This document shows positions 33,777-42,400 of a stretch of DNA of 64,000 nt, piece by piece. This stretch comes from Pseudoxanthomonas kaohsiungensis. GTDB taxonomy: Bacteria > Pseudomonadota > Gammaproteobacteria > Xanthomonadales > Xanthomonadaceae. The notes beneath the pieces were generated by a model. That model was given only the letters and a program-made list of their open reading frames with translations. It had not been told where the DNA came from and did no database searches. Location: the NCBI RefSeq assembly GCF_010211765.1, contig NZ_PDWO01000015.1, forward strand, positions 1-64,000, read 5' to 3'. How positions within the stretch are numbered: position 1 is the first letter of the stretch; each line of letters begins with the position of its first letter. Made by a program: the position numbers and the translations under genes.

Positions 33777-34141
33777 CACAGTTTCCTCAACATCATGGTG
33801 CCTGTCCGAAGCACGCCGTCATTGCCCATTACAATGGGCTCTAGCATCTGATCGACGAGAAGCGCATCCCCATCACCAAAGTCTTCAAGGTTTAGAGGGC
33901 TGGCCGCCATGCCGGGCTCAAAGGGTTGCCCTTCGATCGTCACGATCCGGGCCCCTGCTGCCTCGGCAGCACTGTCTATGCGCTTCTGAAAGAAACGCAT
34001 CTGATTGGCATAGCGGGCTTGCTCCCCGGCGTCCAACTTGGAAATGACTCGCGTAAACAGCCTGGCGAATTTCCAGGAGTCCACAGCCAAGTCAATCAGC
34101 GCCGCGGTTGCGGGCGCATCGGCCTTCTCTACATCTGTCAT
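33776..34141 (-). CDS. Small GrpE-like protein, 121 aa
   Basis: First gene of the Hsp70 operon. Residues 10-62 form a charged helix (SWKFARLFTRVISKLDAGEQ, FFQKRIDSAAEAAG). The C-terminal half 'TIEGQPFEPGMAASPLN' and 'VDQMLEPIVMGNDGVLRTGTMMLRKL' follows the GrpE beta-wing pattern (G-Q-x-F-D/E-P-x-x-H/M, then V-x-x-x-x-E-P-G-Y-x-x-x-x-x-x-L-R-x-A). Together with its position before an Hsp70 gene this suggests a miniature nucleotide-exchange factor. The typical GrpE length is 170-200 aa, so the coiled coil is short. The assignment is inference from pattern and context. Confidence 0.6.
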   Translation of the reverse strand: MTDVEKADAPATAALIDLAVDSWKFARLFTRVISKLDAGEQARYANQMRFFQKRIDSAAEAAGARIVTIEGQPFEPGMAASPLNLEDFGDGDALLVDQMLEPIVMGNDGVLRTGTMMLRKL

Positions 34142-34327
34142 TTGAGCCCCTTCCGAACGATTCCCAGGCCGCCTTGGGGTAGAACCCCTCTATCCCCGAT
34201 AGGCGGCTATTCGCCCCCAAGTATAGTCATGGAAACTGCCGCTTTTTGGGCAAATCATCAACCTGGTGAGACCCACCTAGAAGGCCCAGACTTTCAGGGA
34301 CTTATGCCCGCCGCAGGCCGGAAAGCG
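34142..34327 (-). promoter_or_regulatory. Promoter region of the Hsp70-type operon
   Basis: This 186-bp gap lies between the island HAD gene and the GrpE-like gene, both on the minus strand. It holds a perfect GGGGT/ACCCC hairpin with a 3-nt loop (34176-34188) and, on the minus strand, a TATACT -10-like box near 34222-34227. No clear heat-shock sigma32 promoter is seen. Confidence 0.35.
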
Positions 34328-35050
34328 CTATTTACTACTCGGCAATCGCAGTTGCCGCGCTATTCGGTCGATAGCTCCGGTTATCCCGGACGCACCTTCC
34401 ACCTCCAAGACCCTCCCCGCCCCGTCAAAGCCCTCCAGCAGTTCATGCTCCCAAGTGGCGTGGTACGGCATGTAGACGCCCCATCCTCCCAGTTCGATGA
34501 CGGGGGCGATATCCGATTTCAGGGAGTTGCCCACCATGGCGAATTCATGGGGCTGGACCTCGAACTCTTCCAGCAGCCGGCGGTAGGTGGCCACGTCCTT
34601 CTCGGACACGATTTCAATGCGCTGGAACGCGGTCAATCCGCACAGCGCCACCTTCCGCTCTTGATGAAACAGATCCCCTTTGGTGATCAGGACAACTCGG
34701 TAGCGCTGGGCCACCTGCTCGACGGCCTCGGCAATTCCGGGCAACAACTCCACGGGATGGACCAGCAGGTCCTTGCCCATGTCCATGATCGTACGAATGT
34801 CCTTGGCCTCGATCCGACCACCCGTCAGGTCGATAGCCGCTTCCACCATCGACAGGATCATGCCCTTCACGCCGTAGCCGTACTGGGCAAGGTTGCCGCG
34901 CTCGGTGGCCAGTAGCGTTGCTCGCAGCCCCGCGGAGTCCAAGTCGATGTAGCGGGCGATGATCGCCTCGAAATCAAGCTGCGCCTGGTCGTAGAACTCC
35001 TGACTGCGCCATAGGGTGTCGTCCCCGTCAAACCCCACGATCCGGATCAT
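34328..35050 (-). CDS. Complete HAD-family hydrolase carried by the island
   Basis: 240 aa from the ATG at 35048-35050. HAD motifs: 'IVGFDGDDTLWRS' (D-x-D nucleophile and acid/base), 'VVLITKGDLFHQ' (motif II), 'VSEKDVATYRRL' (motif III lysine) and 'FAMVGNSLKSDIAPV' (motif IV). It is the full-length version of the broken host gene at 35047-35610. By hand count 79 of 132 aligned residues are identical, and its codons are less GC-rich. The ATG overlaps the TGA of the fused host fragment (ATGA), so ribosomes finishing the fragment can restart here. It probably restores the function lost when the island inserted. The substrate is unknown. Confidence 0.88.
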   Translation of the reverse strand: MIRIVGFDGDDTLWRSQEFYDQAQLDFEAIIARYIDLDSAGLRATLLATERGNLAQYGYGVKGMILSMVEAAIDLTGGRIEAKDIRTIMDMGKDLLVHPVELLPGIAEAVEQVAQRYRVVLITKGDLFHQERKVALCGLTAFQRIEIVSEKDVATYRRLLEEFEVQPHEFAMVGNSLKSDIAPVIELGGWGVYMPYHATWEHELLEGFDGAGRVLEVEGASGITGAIDRIARQLRLPSSK

Positions 35051-35610
35051 GCCGCCCCCGAAACCGTGGCAAAACCGGGGCAATTTTGCGCTACATCCGG
35101 CCCCATCTGACTACATGAATGCCCCTTTCCTTGGCGCCTCCGCAAGGAACATTTCATAAAATTCAATTGCTTACGGATATTGGCACGCCTTCTGCATGGG
35201 GGTGCCTTCCGTTCCTGGTGGAACAGGTCGCCCTTGGTGACCAGCACCACGGGCAGCTCGCGCGCGATCTCGGCGACCGCGTCGCGGATGCCGGCGATGA
35301 GCTCCACGGGGTGCTGCAGGGTGTCGCGACCGATCTCCACCACCTTCTGCAGGTCGCGTGCCTGGATGCGGCCATCGGTCAGTTCGATCGCCGCCTCGAT
35401 CATCGACAGGGTCATGCCCTTGACCCCGTACCCGAACACCTTGAGGTTGCGCCGCTCCACCTCGAGCAGGTGGCGCAGGGTGCGGGCATCGTGCAGGTCG
35501 ATGTAGCGGCCGATGATCTCTTCGTACTGCTTCTCGGCGGCGCGGTAGTAATCCTCGCTGCGCCAGAGGGTATCGTCGCCATCGAAGCCGACCAGGCGGA
35601 TGTCGGACAT
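35047..35610 (-). pseudogene. Host HAD hydrolase truncated by island insertion, fused to 52 foreign codons
   Basis: The ATG at 35608-35610 begins a normal HAD protein (MSDIRLVGFDGDDTLW) in GC-rich host codons. After codon 135 (AAG at 35206-35208, in 'GDLFHQERK') homology ends abruptly, in the middle of the domain, before motifs III and IV. The frame then runs 52 codons through low-GC DNA encoding a meaningless basic tail and stops at 35047-35049. About 105 residues of the normal protein are missing and should lie at the other end of the island, beyond the left edge of the window. The break point marks the right junction of the island. The product is almost certainly inactive, but its translation may feed the downstream replacement copy. 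Confidence 0.88.
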
Positions 35611-35769
35611 GGAGGTTCGCTGCTCCAGGTGGGGTGCGCAGGATAGCAAGCGCCCCTGTGCGCATCCGGCCGCCAGGCCGGCAAAAGGCGCGGCGGGCCG
35701 CCAGGCGGCCCGCCGCGCGAGTGCTGCCGGGTTCGGCACGGGGTGTTCGCTCCATCCGTGCCGCAGGCG

Positions 35770-36141
35770 CTATTCCTGGGCCGCCTCCGCCTGCTGCTTC
35801 TGGATGTAGCCGCGGTACTCGTCCGCGCTCAGCTCGCCGTTGGCGTCGGCGTCGGCCTCGGCGAACACACTGGCCAGGCCGCCGTGGCGCCGGGCCTCGC
35901 CCAGGCTCAGGCTGCCGTTGCCGTCGGCGTCCAGGTCGGCCCAGCTCGTGCCCTGGCCGCTGGCGGACGACTGCGCCGGCTGCTGCTCAGCCGCGCCGGT
36001 CGCCGGCGGGCTGGTGGTGCCGGCCTCGGTCTTCGGCTCGCTCGGCGGCGTGGTCTGCGCGAACGCCAGCGGGGCGGCGGCGACCATGCCCAGGACCAGC
36101 AGGCCGGTGGCGAGGGACTTGGTGTGGGACTTGGTATTCAT
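35770..36141 (-). CDS. Secreted EF-hand protein, 123 aa
   Basis: It starts at the ATG at 36139-36141 with a signal peptide (TKSLATGLLVLGMVAAAPLAFAQ). A low-complexity Pro/Thr/Ala spacer precedes two EF-hand loops, 'DLDADGNGSLSLGEA' and 'EADADANGELSADEY', both with the D-x-D-x-N-G spacing for calcium. It is typical of the small periplasmic calcium-binding proteins of Xanthomonadales, and a second one lies at 61645. First gene to the right of the island. Role unknown beyond likely calcium binding. Confidence 0.85.
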   Translation of the reverse strand: MNTKSHTKSLATGLLVLGMVAAAPLAFAQTTPPSEPKTEAGTTSPPATGAAEQQPAQSSASGQGTSWADLDADGNGSLSLGEARRHGGLASVFAEADADANGELSADEYRGYIQKQQAEAAQE

Positions 36142-36328
36142 GGCGTACTCCTGCATCGGGTGGAATGTCGTGAGATGCCATCGGCAGTTCACGGCACCGA
36201 CCCTGACCGCCGCGCCATGAACCGGCTTTGGGTCGCGATCGCGGCGTGCACGCCGGATTAACCACCGCCTTCGATGAAGCAGGTACCGCGCGGGTTAGCG
36301 AGTCGTCGATGCCCGGTTAGCGCGAGGT

Positions 36329-36742
36329 TCAATCGGCCGATGTATCCGTTTTCCCGATGCGATCGCCATCGTCGCCGCGATGGTGGCCAGCCAAGCCGTG
36401 GCTGAACAGCCACCAGCCCAGCACGGTGCCGGCGAGCGCGCCGATGATCTGCAGGAGCACCCGGGTCCCCAGGAAATCCGGATCGTGGATACCCGCCAGC
36501 GCCAGCCGCGCATACAGCGGCGACTCCAGCCTGGCGATGCCCAGGTAGAACAGGTTCCAGCTGTCCAGGCCGGCGGCGACCGCCACCGCGATCGCCGCAC
36601 CCCAGCCGATCGCATGGGCCACGGTCAGCCCCGCGCGGCGGCATACCCACGCCCAGAGCGCGTACACCAGCACGCCGATCGCGAACGCGATCAGGCCCGC
36701 CTCCAGGGCACCGAGCAGGCCGGTATGCAGGGTCAGGTTCAT
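36329..36742 (-). CDS. Membrane protein, 137 aa, probably three or four helices
   Basis: It starts at the ATG at 36740-36742. Hydrophobic stretches lie at about residues 10-30 (GALEAGLIAFAIGVLVYALW), 42-62, 70-82 and 100-122, with a charged hydrophilic C-terminus (GHHRGDDGDRIGKTDTSAD). It belongs to no family I recognise. It is a stand-alone gene between the EF-hand gene and the small zinc protein, in host codon usage. Confidence 0.65.
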   Translation of the reverse strand: MNLTLHTGLLGALEAGLIAFAIGVLVYALWAWVCRRAGLTVAHAIGWGAAIAVAVAAGLDSWNLFYLGIARLESPLYARLALAGIHDPDFLGTRVLLQIIGALAGTVLGWWLFSHGLAGHHRGDDGDRIGKTDTSAD

Positions 36743-36803
36743 CGGGCGGCACGCAAGCGGCAAGGCGGCCAGTCTAAACGCCGGCGGGTCCGGGTCGTCG
36801 TGG

Positions 36804-36992
36804 TCAGGCCTCGTCCTCGCGCCGCGCGCGCAGGCGCGGCTCGCCGTCGTCGTCCAGGCGCACGCGCATGACGATGGGCCGGCAGCAGACCTGGCAGTCC
36901 TCGACGTAGTCCTGGTCGCCGGCGCTTTCGTCGACCACCGCCTCGATCGGCTCGCCGCAATACGGGCAGTGCAGGTCGAGCCAGCGCGGCAT
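36804..36992 (-). CDS. CPXCG-motif cysteine-rich protein, 62 aa
   Basis: Small protein starting 'MPRWLDLHCPYCGEPIEAVVD' and continuing 'DCQVCCRPIVMRVRLD'. The two CxxC pairs about 25 residues apart (CPYC, CQVC) define the CPXCG cysteine-rich family, presumed zinc ribbon. The ATG shares one base with the stop of the dipeptidase gene (TGATG), so the two are translated together. Function of the family is unknown. Confidence 0.85.
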   Translation of the reverse strand: MPRWLDLHCPYCGEPIEAVVDESAGDQDYVEDCQVCCRPIVMRVRLDDDGEPRLRARREDEA

Positions 36993-37783
36993 CAGCGCAC
37001 CGGGAAATCGTAGGCGGTACCCGGATCGGGTTCGGGCCTGAGGGTGAAATGCCACCACTCCATCGAGTAGCCGGCCAGGCCCTGGGCGGCCATGGCGTCG
37101 CGCAGGCGATGGCGGTTGGCCAGATGCACGGGCGTGGTGCCCGGCGCATCCGTGTGTGCGCTGGGGTCGAAGAAGTCGTACGGGGTGCCCATGTCCAGCG
37201 GCTCGCAGCCGCCGCCATCGCAGCGCACCAGGGTCAGGTCGACGGTGGCGCCGCGGCTGTGCCCGGAGACCTCGCCGATGTAGCCGTCGGTCAGCCGGGC
37301 CTTGTCCACGTTGGGATACCAGCGCGCCTTCAGCGCCGGGTCGTCCGCTTCGCCGACCCAATGCATGAAGCTGGCCACCGAATGGACGGGCCGGTAACAG
37401 TCGTAGACGCGCAGGCCCAGGCCTTCGGCGCGCAGCGACGCCTGCACGCGCGCCAGGGCCCGGGCCACCGGCTCGAGCAGGTAGCAGCGGTTGGCCTCGT
37501 AGCCCGGCACCGGCGCGCCGGTGAAATTGTCCGAACCGGCGTAGCGCATTTCGACCTGGATATCCGGCGCCAGGCTGGGCACTTCGACCATGCCCGCGGC
37601 GGCGGCATCGCCTGCGGGCGAAATCCGCGGCGGTTCGGCGGCGCCGGCCACCGGGGTCGCCAGCGCAAGGATCGCGGCCAGCGCGACGGCTGCCGCCACC
37701 GTGGCGTGGTCGCCCAGGGGTCGCCGGACCGCCCGGCGCGATCCCTCAGGGGCAGTCGCGCAGGCGCGTGAAAGCGAGATCGC
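36992..37783 (-). CDS. ddpX: D-alanyl-D-alanine dipeptidase (VanX/DdpX family, M15)
   Basis: Zinc dipeptidase that releases D-alanine from D-Ala-D-Ala. The M15D motifs are all present: 'RYAGSDNFTGAPVPGY', 'LRVYDCYRP' (the active-site arginine), 'SGHSRGATVDLTL' (S-x-H-x-x-G-x-A-x-D, zinc His and Asp) and 'SMEWWHFTL' (E-x-W-H, catalytic Glu and zinc His). A hydrophobic leader ending 'LALATPVAGAAEP' shows it is exported. The N-terminus is uncertain. I give the ATG at 37781-37783, which overlaps the serine hydrolase gene by 38 bp; a GTG closer to the leader is possible. It sits in the cell-wall peptide cluster, so its likely role is degrading peptidoglycan-derived dipeptide in the periplasm rather than vancomycin resistance. 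Confidence 0.85.
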   Translation of the reverse strand, partial: AISLSRACATAPEGSRRAVRRPLGDHATVAAAVALAAILALATPVAGAAEPPRISPAGDAAAAGMVEVPSLAPDIQVEMRYAGSDNFTGAPVPGYEANRCYLLEPVARALARVQASLRAEGLGLRVYDCYRPVHSVASFMHWVGEADDPALKARWYPNVDKARLTDGYIGEVSGHSRGATVDLTLVRCDGGGCEPLDMGTPYDFFDPSAHTDAPGTTPVHLANRHRLRDAMAAQGLAGYSMEWWHFTLRPEPDPGTAYDFPVR

Positions 37784-39422
37784 CATAGTCGTAGCTGAAG
37801 TCCGCATCCGGATCGACATGGGAGAGGGTCAGGGTAGCGCCGTTTCCGTCCGCGGGAGAAGGTGGGTGCAGCCAGACTTCCGCATCGACGCTGTCCGCGT
37901 CCCAGTCCACCAGCCAGCGTTCGCCGACCCGCATCAGGCGGCCGCGCATCAGCGGCGAGCGGGCCGAGGCGAAGCCGACCCCGTCGGCGCGCGGGCAGAG
38001 CGCCACCTCGCCGAACCACGGGTCGCGCCACACGCCCAGCAACGACCTGGCTTGCGCGGCGTCGGCCGGGCGCCGCGACGACGTGTCCGGGAGCGGCTCA
38101 TCCGCGCTGCGCTGCGCACGCTCCCTGTCGAGCAGGCCGGCGTAGTGCGCCACGTCGGTCCGGGCATCGGGAGCGGTGTAGTGCTCGAGCAATACCTGCC
38201 CGAGCGCGGTACGCGCCGCCTCGCCCTCGCCGTTGATCAGGATGACGATGCCGGTCCTGCGGTCCGGCAGCAGGATCACCGAGGAGTACATGCCCGACAG
38301 CGTGCCGGTGTGCGCCACCTTCCATTCGCCCTGCACGTCCGACAGGCGCCAGCCGTAGCCGTAGGCGGAGAAGTGGCTGTTGTCCCATTGCCGCATGCGC
38401 TCGCTCACCGGCATCGGCATGTGCGCGGTCCACGCCGCGCGGCGCTGCGCCGGCGACAGCCAGGGATCGGCCGGATCCAGCCACATGCCGACCCACTTGA
38501 GCATGTCGTCGACGCCGCAGCGGATGCCGCCGGCGGCCATGGAGGTGATGTCGGGCACGACGCCACCGGCGTCGACGCGCTCGCCGACCGGCACGTTGCG
38601 GCCATCCACGCGCCGATGCGGCCGGGCCACGCTGCCGGCCTCGTCCAGGCGCCAGGCGCCGACCCGGCAGCCGTCCATGCCCAGCGGCCCGAACAGCTCG
38701 CGGCGCACCAGTTCGTCGAACGGCATGCCGCCGGCCGCGGCGGCGACCTCGCCGGCGACGACGTACAGCAGGTTGTCGTACGCGTAACCGGAACGGAAGC
38801 TGGTCACCGGCCGCAGGTGCTCCAGCCCGGCGATGATGTCGGCCCGGGTGAAGGTGTTCGGCTCCGGCCACAGCATCAGGTCGCCGGCGCCCAGGCCCAG
38901 GCCGCTGTTGTGGATCAGCAGGTCGCGCACCTGCATGTTCGCGGTGACCCACGGATCGTGCATGCGGAACTGCGGCAGGTGCTTCACCACCGGGTCGTGC
39001 CAGCGCAGCTTGCCCTGGTCGACCAGCCGCGCCAGCACGCCGGCGGTCATCGCCTTGGTGTTGGAGGCGATCTTGAACAGCGTGTCCGGCGTGACCGCCT
39101 CGCCGCCGCCGGCGGCCAGTTCGCCGCGGGTCTCCACCGCGACGACACGGCCGTCTTCGATCACGCCGACGGCGATCCCCGGCAGGCCGTAGATGTCCAT
39201 GGCGGCATCGATGGCGTCGGCAATGGCCTGCTGCCCGGGAGCACGGCCGGTGCGCGCGACCGGCTCGGCCGGCGGCGGTGTCGCGGGGCCGTTGCGCTGC
39301 CTAGCTGCAGCCGGGCCGGCAGGTGCGCCGGTCTCAGCGCCCAGGGCGCCAGCGGGTATCGAAAGAAAAGCGGCCGCAAGGGCGGCCGCAAATGGGAGGG
39401 GGAAACGCATTTCGGTGGTCAT
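37746..39422 (-). CDS. Serine hydrolase, class C beta-lactamase/DD-peptidase family
   Basis: 558 aa with a signal peptide (FAAALAAAFLSIPAGALG). The penicillin-binding-type active site is seen as 'FKIASNTKAMTAGVLA' (S-x-x-K), 'YAYDNLLYVVAGEV' (Y-x-N) and 'KVAHTGTLSGMYS' (H-T-G for K-T-G). A C-terminal beta-rich domain (about 440-558) is the DUF3471-like extension of this subfamily. It probably acts on D-amino-acid peptides in the periplasm. It stands between the TonB receptor and the dipeptidase. An ATG four codons in (39410) has a better-placed AGGGA and may be the true start. Confidence 0.85.
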   Translation of the reverse strand: MTTEMRFPLPFAAALAAAFLSIPAGALGAETGAPAGPAAARQRNGPATPPPAEPVARTGRAPGQQAIADAIDAAMDIYGLPGIAVGVIEDGRVVAVETRGELAAGGGEAVTPDTLFKIASNTKAMTAGVLARLVDQGKLRWHDPVVKHLPQFRMHDPWVTANMQVRDLLIHNSGLGLGAGDLMLWPEPNTFTRADIIAGLEHLRPVTSFRSGYAYDNLLYVVAGEVAAAAGGMPFDELVRRELFGPLGMDGCRVGAWRLDEAGSVARPHRRVDGRNVPVGERVDAGGVVPDITSMAAGGIRCGVDDMLKWVGMWLDPADPWLSPAQRRAAWTAHMPMPVSERMRQWDNSHFSAYGYGWRLSDVQGEWKVAHTGTLSGMYSSVILLPDRRTGIVILINGEGEAARTALGQVLLEHYTAPDARTDVAHYAGLLDRERAQRSADEPLPDTSSRRPADAAQARSLLGVWRDPWFGEVALCPRADGVGFASARSPLMRGRLMRVGERWLVDWDADSVDAEVWLHPPSPADGNGATLTLSHVDPDADFSYDYGDLAFTRLRDCP

Positions 39423-39483
39423 CCCTGCATGGGCGATGGTTCCCCGGCCGCCGCCCCGGCAGGGGCGGGCGGCCGGATGCCGG

Positions 39484-42400
39484 TCAGAAGTTCCAGGTCA
39501 GCACGAGTTCGCCGTAGCGCGGCGACTGCCAGCGCGTGCCCTCGGCAAAGGTGGTGCGATAGACGCCCGGCTGCTTCTCGTAGCGGCTGCGGATGTTGAT
39601 GACCTCCTGGTCGTTGAGCAGGTTGTAGACGGCGAAGCGGATATTCATGTCCACATCCTCCACCGGCAGGGTCCAGGTCACGTTGGCGCTTAGGTCATAG
39701 GTCCATGGCAGGTTGCCGAACGCGCCGCGGGGCGAATACTCGTAAACGCGCTGCGCATTGGGCGCGGTGCAGTTGGACACGCAGATCCAGCCGGTGCCGC
39801 CGCCACTGCCTTCGCTGGTGTAGCTGGCCACCGAATCCTCGCCCGGCCACGAAACGCCGAAGGCGGTGATCGGACCGCCCGACAGGGCCATGACGGTGGC
39901 GCCGAAGAGCCACTGCTCGTTGAGCTTGTAGCTGCCACGCAGCTTGACCTGGTGGCGATGGTCGTTGAACAGGTAGCCCGAGCGCTCGTTGTTCGCCGGG
40001 TGGTCCCAGTGCTGGACCATGCCGGTGTCGCCGTAGTTGGTGTCCGAGTTGACCGGGCCTTCGTGGTTGCCTTCCAGCTTCGACCACAGGTAGGAGGCAT
40101 TGAACGCCCACTTGTCGTCCCAGGCGCGGTCGATCTGGAGTTCCACCGCCTTGTAGGTACGCTCCGGGGTCTTGTAACCGATGATCTGGTTGCTGCCTGC
40201 CGTGATGTAGCCTTCCTTGGACGTGTCGATGGTCACCCAGCCGTCCTGCGCGCAGCCCTGGGCCGTGGTGCCCCACAGCGTGACCTTCTCGCCCGGGTTG
40301 GCGATCGGCCAGAGGTTGCCGTGGCGCACGCCGCACAGCGCGTTGATGCGCATGTCGTCGACCGCATGGGTCATGTCCCGGTAGGTGGCATTCACGCCCC
40401 ACGACCAGGCCTGGTTGATCATGGTCTGGAAGCCGAGGATGAACTCGTCCTGGTACATCGCCTCGAGGTCGCGGTCCACGCTCTGGCGCAGGTCGCCCAC
40501 GCCGATGTTGCCGCTGTCGTCCACCGGGCCGATCTGCGCGCCCAGCACCGGCTGCATGTAGGCCGTGCCGGTGACCGGGTTGGTCGCCGGAGTCCAGCCG
40601 CTGAGCGCGTAGTAGGTGTACTCGTCGGTCAGGCCGCCGGCGAAGGTGTAGTTGATGATGTTGTTGACCGGCAGGTAGTAGCGGCCTGCGTTGCCGAACA
40701 GCTTGGTGCTGCCGTCACCTTTCATGTCCCAGGAGAAGCCGACCCGCGGCGACACCAGTTCGTCCAGTTCGATGAAGCTGGACCCGGTGGCGGTCTTGTA
40801 GTCGAGGTTGTCCATGCGGACGCCCAGGTTCAGCAGGAAGTATGGGGTGATGTTCCAGTTGTCCTCGATGTACCAGGCGCTGGCCTCGGTATCGAAGACG
40901 CCGCCGTCGGCGCGCTCGCGACCCATCGCCACCGCGGTGACCCCGGCGGGCACGGTGGCGCCGTTGCCCAGCACCGCGCCCGGTGCGTACGAATAGATCG
41001 TGAAACGCTGGCCGGTCGGACCGGGGTAGAACGTGGTCCGGTCGGTGGTCATCGTTTCGGTGTCCAGGCCGAAGCGCAGCTGGTGGCTGCCGAGCGTCCA
41101 CTCGAAATCCAGCCGCCCCACCTCGCGCTCGTCGTGGTGGTCGACGACCGAGGCGCTGGTGCTCGGGTGGCAGCTCACCGGCGGCCGGCCCATCGAGTTG
41201 TAGACGGCGTTGTAGCTGGAATTGATGATGACCTGCGCGCACTGCTGGTCCGCGGGCGAGTAGACCACGCTCTGGCTGCGGTTGGTGCCCCACATCGCCT
41301 TGGCGACGAAGTTCTCGCCGAAGCGGCCGGTGTAGGTGATCGAGCCGCTGTCGCCGCCGCTCTCGTTGGTGCTGATGCCGCTCAGTGCGCCGCGCTCGTC
41401 CGCGTCCCAGTTGTAGGCGTAGGTCGTGGTTTCGGTGTCGCCTTCATCCGAGAACGCCAGCAGTTCCAGCAGGTGGTTGTCGGTGATGGCCCAGTCCATC
41501 TTCGCGCCCCAGAACCCGTTGTCGGATTCGGCGTCGCTCCACGTCGAGCCCGAGCTATTGGTGAAGCTGGAATTGCTGTTGCGCTGTTCGTACATCGCGA
41601 ACAGGAACAGCTTGTCCTCGATCACCGGACCGGAGGCCCAGACGTTGGTCTTGATGAGGCTGCTCTTGTCGCGGCTGGCGCGGTAGTCCACCGGGACCGG
41701 GTTCCCGGCACCGTCGGTGTCGTAGTAGCGGTGGTCCTCGGCATTGGAGCTGAGCGCCTCCGGCAGGAAGGTTGCCTGGACGCCGCCTTGGAACACGTTG
41801 GTGCCGCGGCGGGTCACCGTGTTGATCACGCCGCCGGTGCTGCGCCCGAACTCGACCGAGTAGCCGCCGGTCTTGATCTGGAACTGGTCGTAGAACGCGA
41901 AAGGCGCGGTGGAGTAGCTCTGGCGACGATAGAAGTCGGTGACATTGAGGCCGTTGATGTACACCGAGTTTTCGGCGATCGACGAGCCGCCGAAGGAAAG
42001 GCCGCCCAGCGATGAGTTGCCGCCGATGACGCCTGGCGCCAGCATCGCCACCGAACCGAGGTTCTGGGCCACCGGAATCCGGGCGATCTCTTCGCGGCTG
42101 ACATTGGTGGCCGTCTCGATCGAGAACACGTCGACGCGGTTGACCACGCGCGACCCCACCACCTGGATCGCGTCCAGGTTGCTGACCGCACCGTCGGCGC
42201 CGAGGTTGACCGCGGTGGTGCCGCCGAGCAGGACGTTGACCGCCACCGGGCTTCCCACCGGCTGCCCGTCGCGCACCACCTGGAGGCTGTAGTCGCCGAC
42301 CGGCAGCTGGCTGAGGCGGTAGCTGCCGTCGCCACTGGCCGTGACCGTGCGGCTTATGCCGGTCTGCTTGCTGGTCACCACCAGCTGGTCACCCGCGCTG

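Noticed and set aside
36992-37783. Vancomycin-resistance vanX
   Set aside because: No vanH, vanA or vanRS is nearby, the protein has an export signal, and it lies in a peptidoglycan-peptide catabolic cluster of a Gram-negative.
37590-39599. Long plus-strand reading frame opposite the serine hydrolase gene
   Set aside because: It is antisense to a gene with intact active-site motifs, is rich in Arg/His/Ala, and arises from high GC. Similar shadows opposite 39.9-42.0, 42.6-44.1, 51.2-53.3 and 58.3-60.1 kb were dropped for the same reason.
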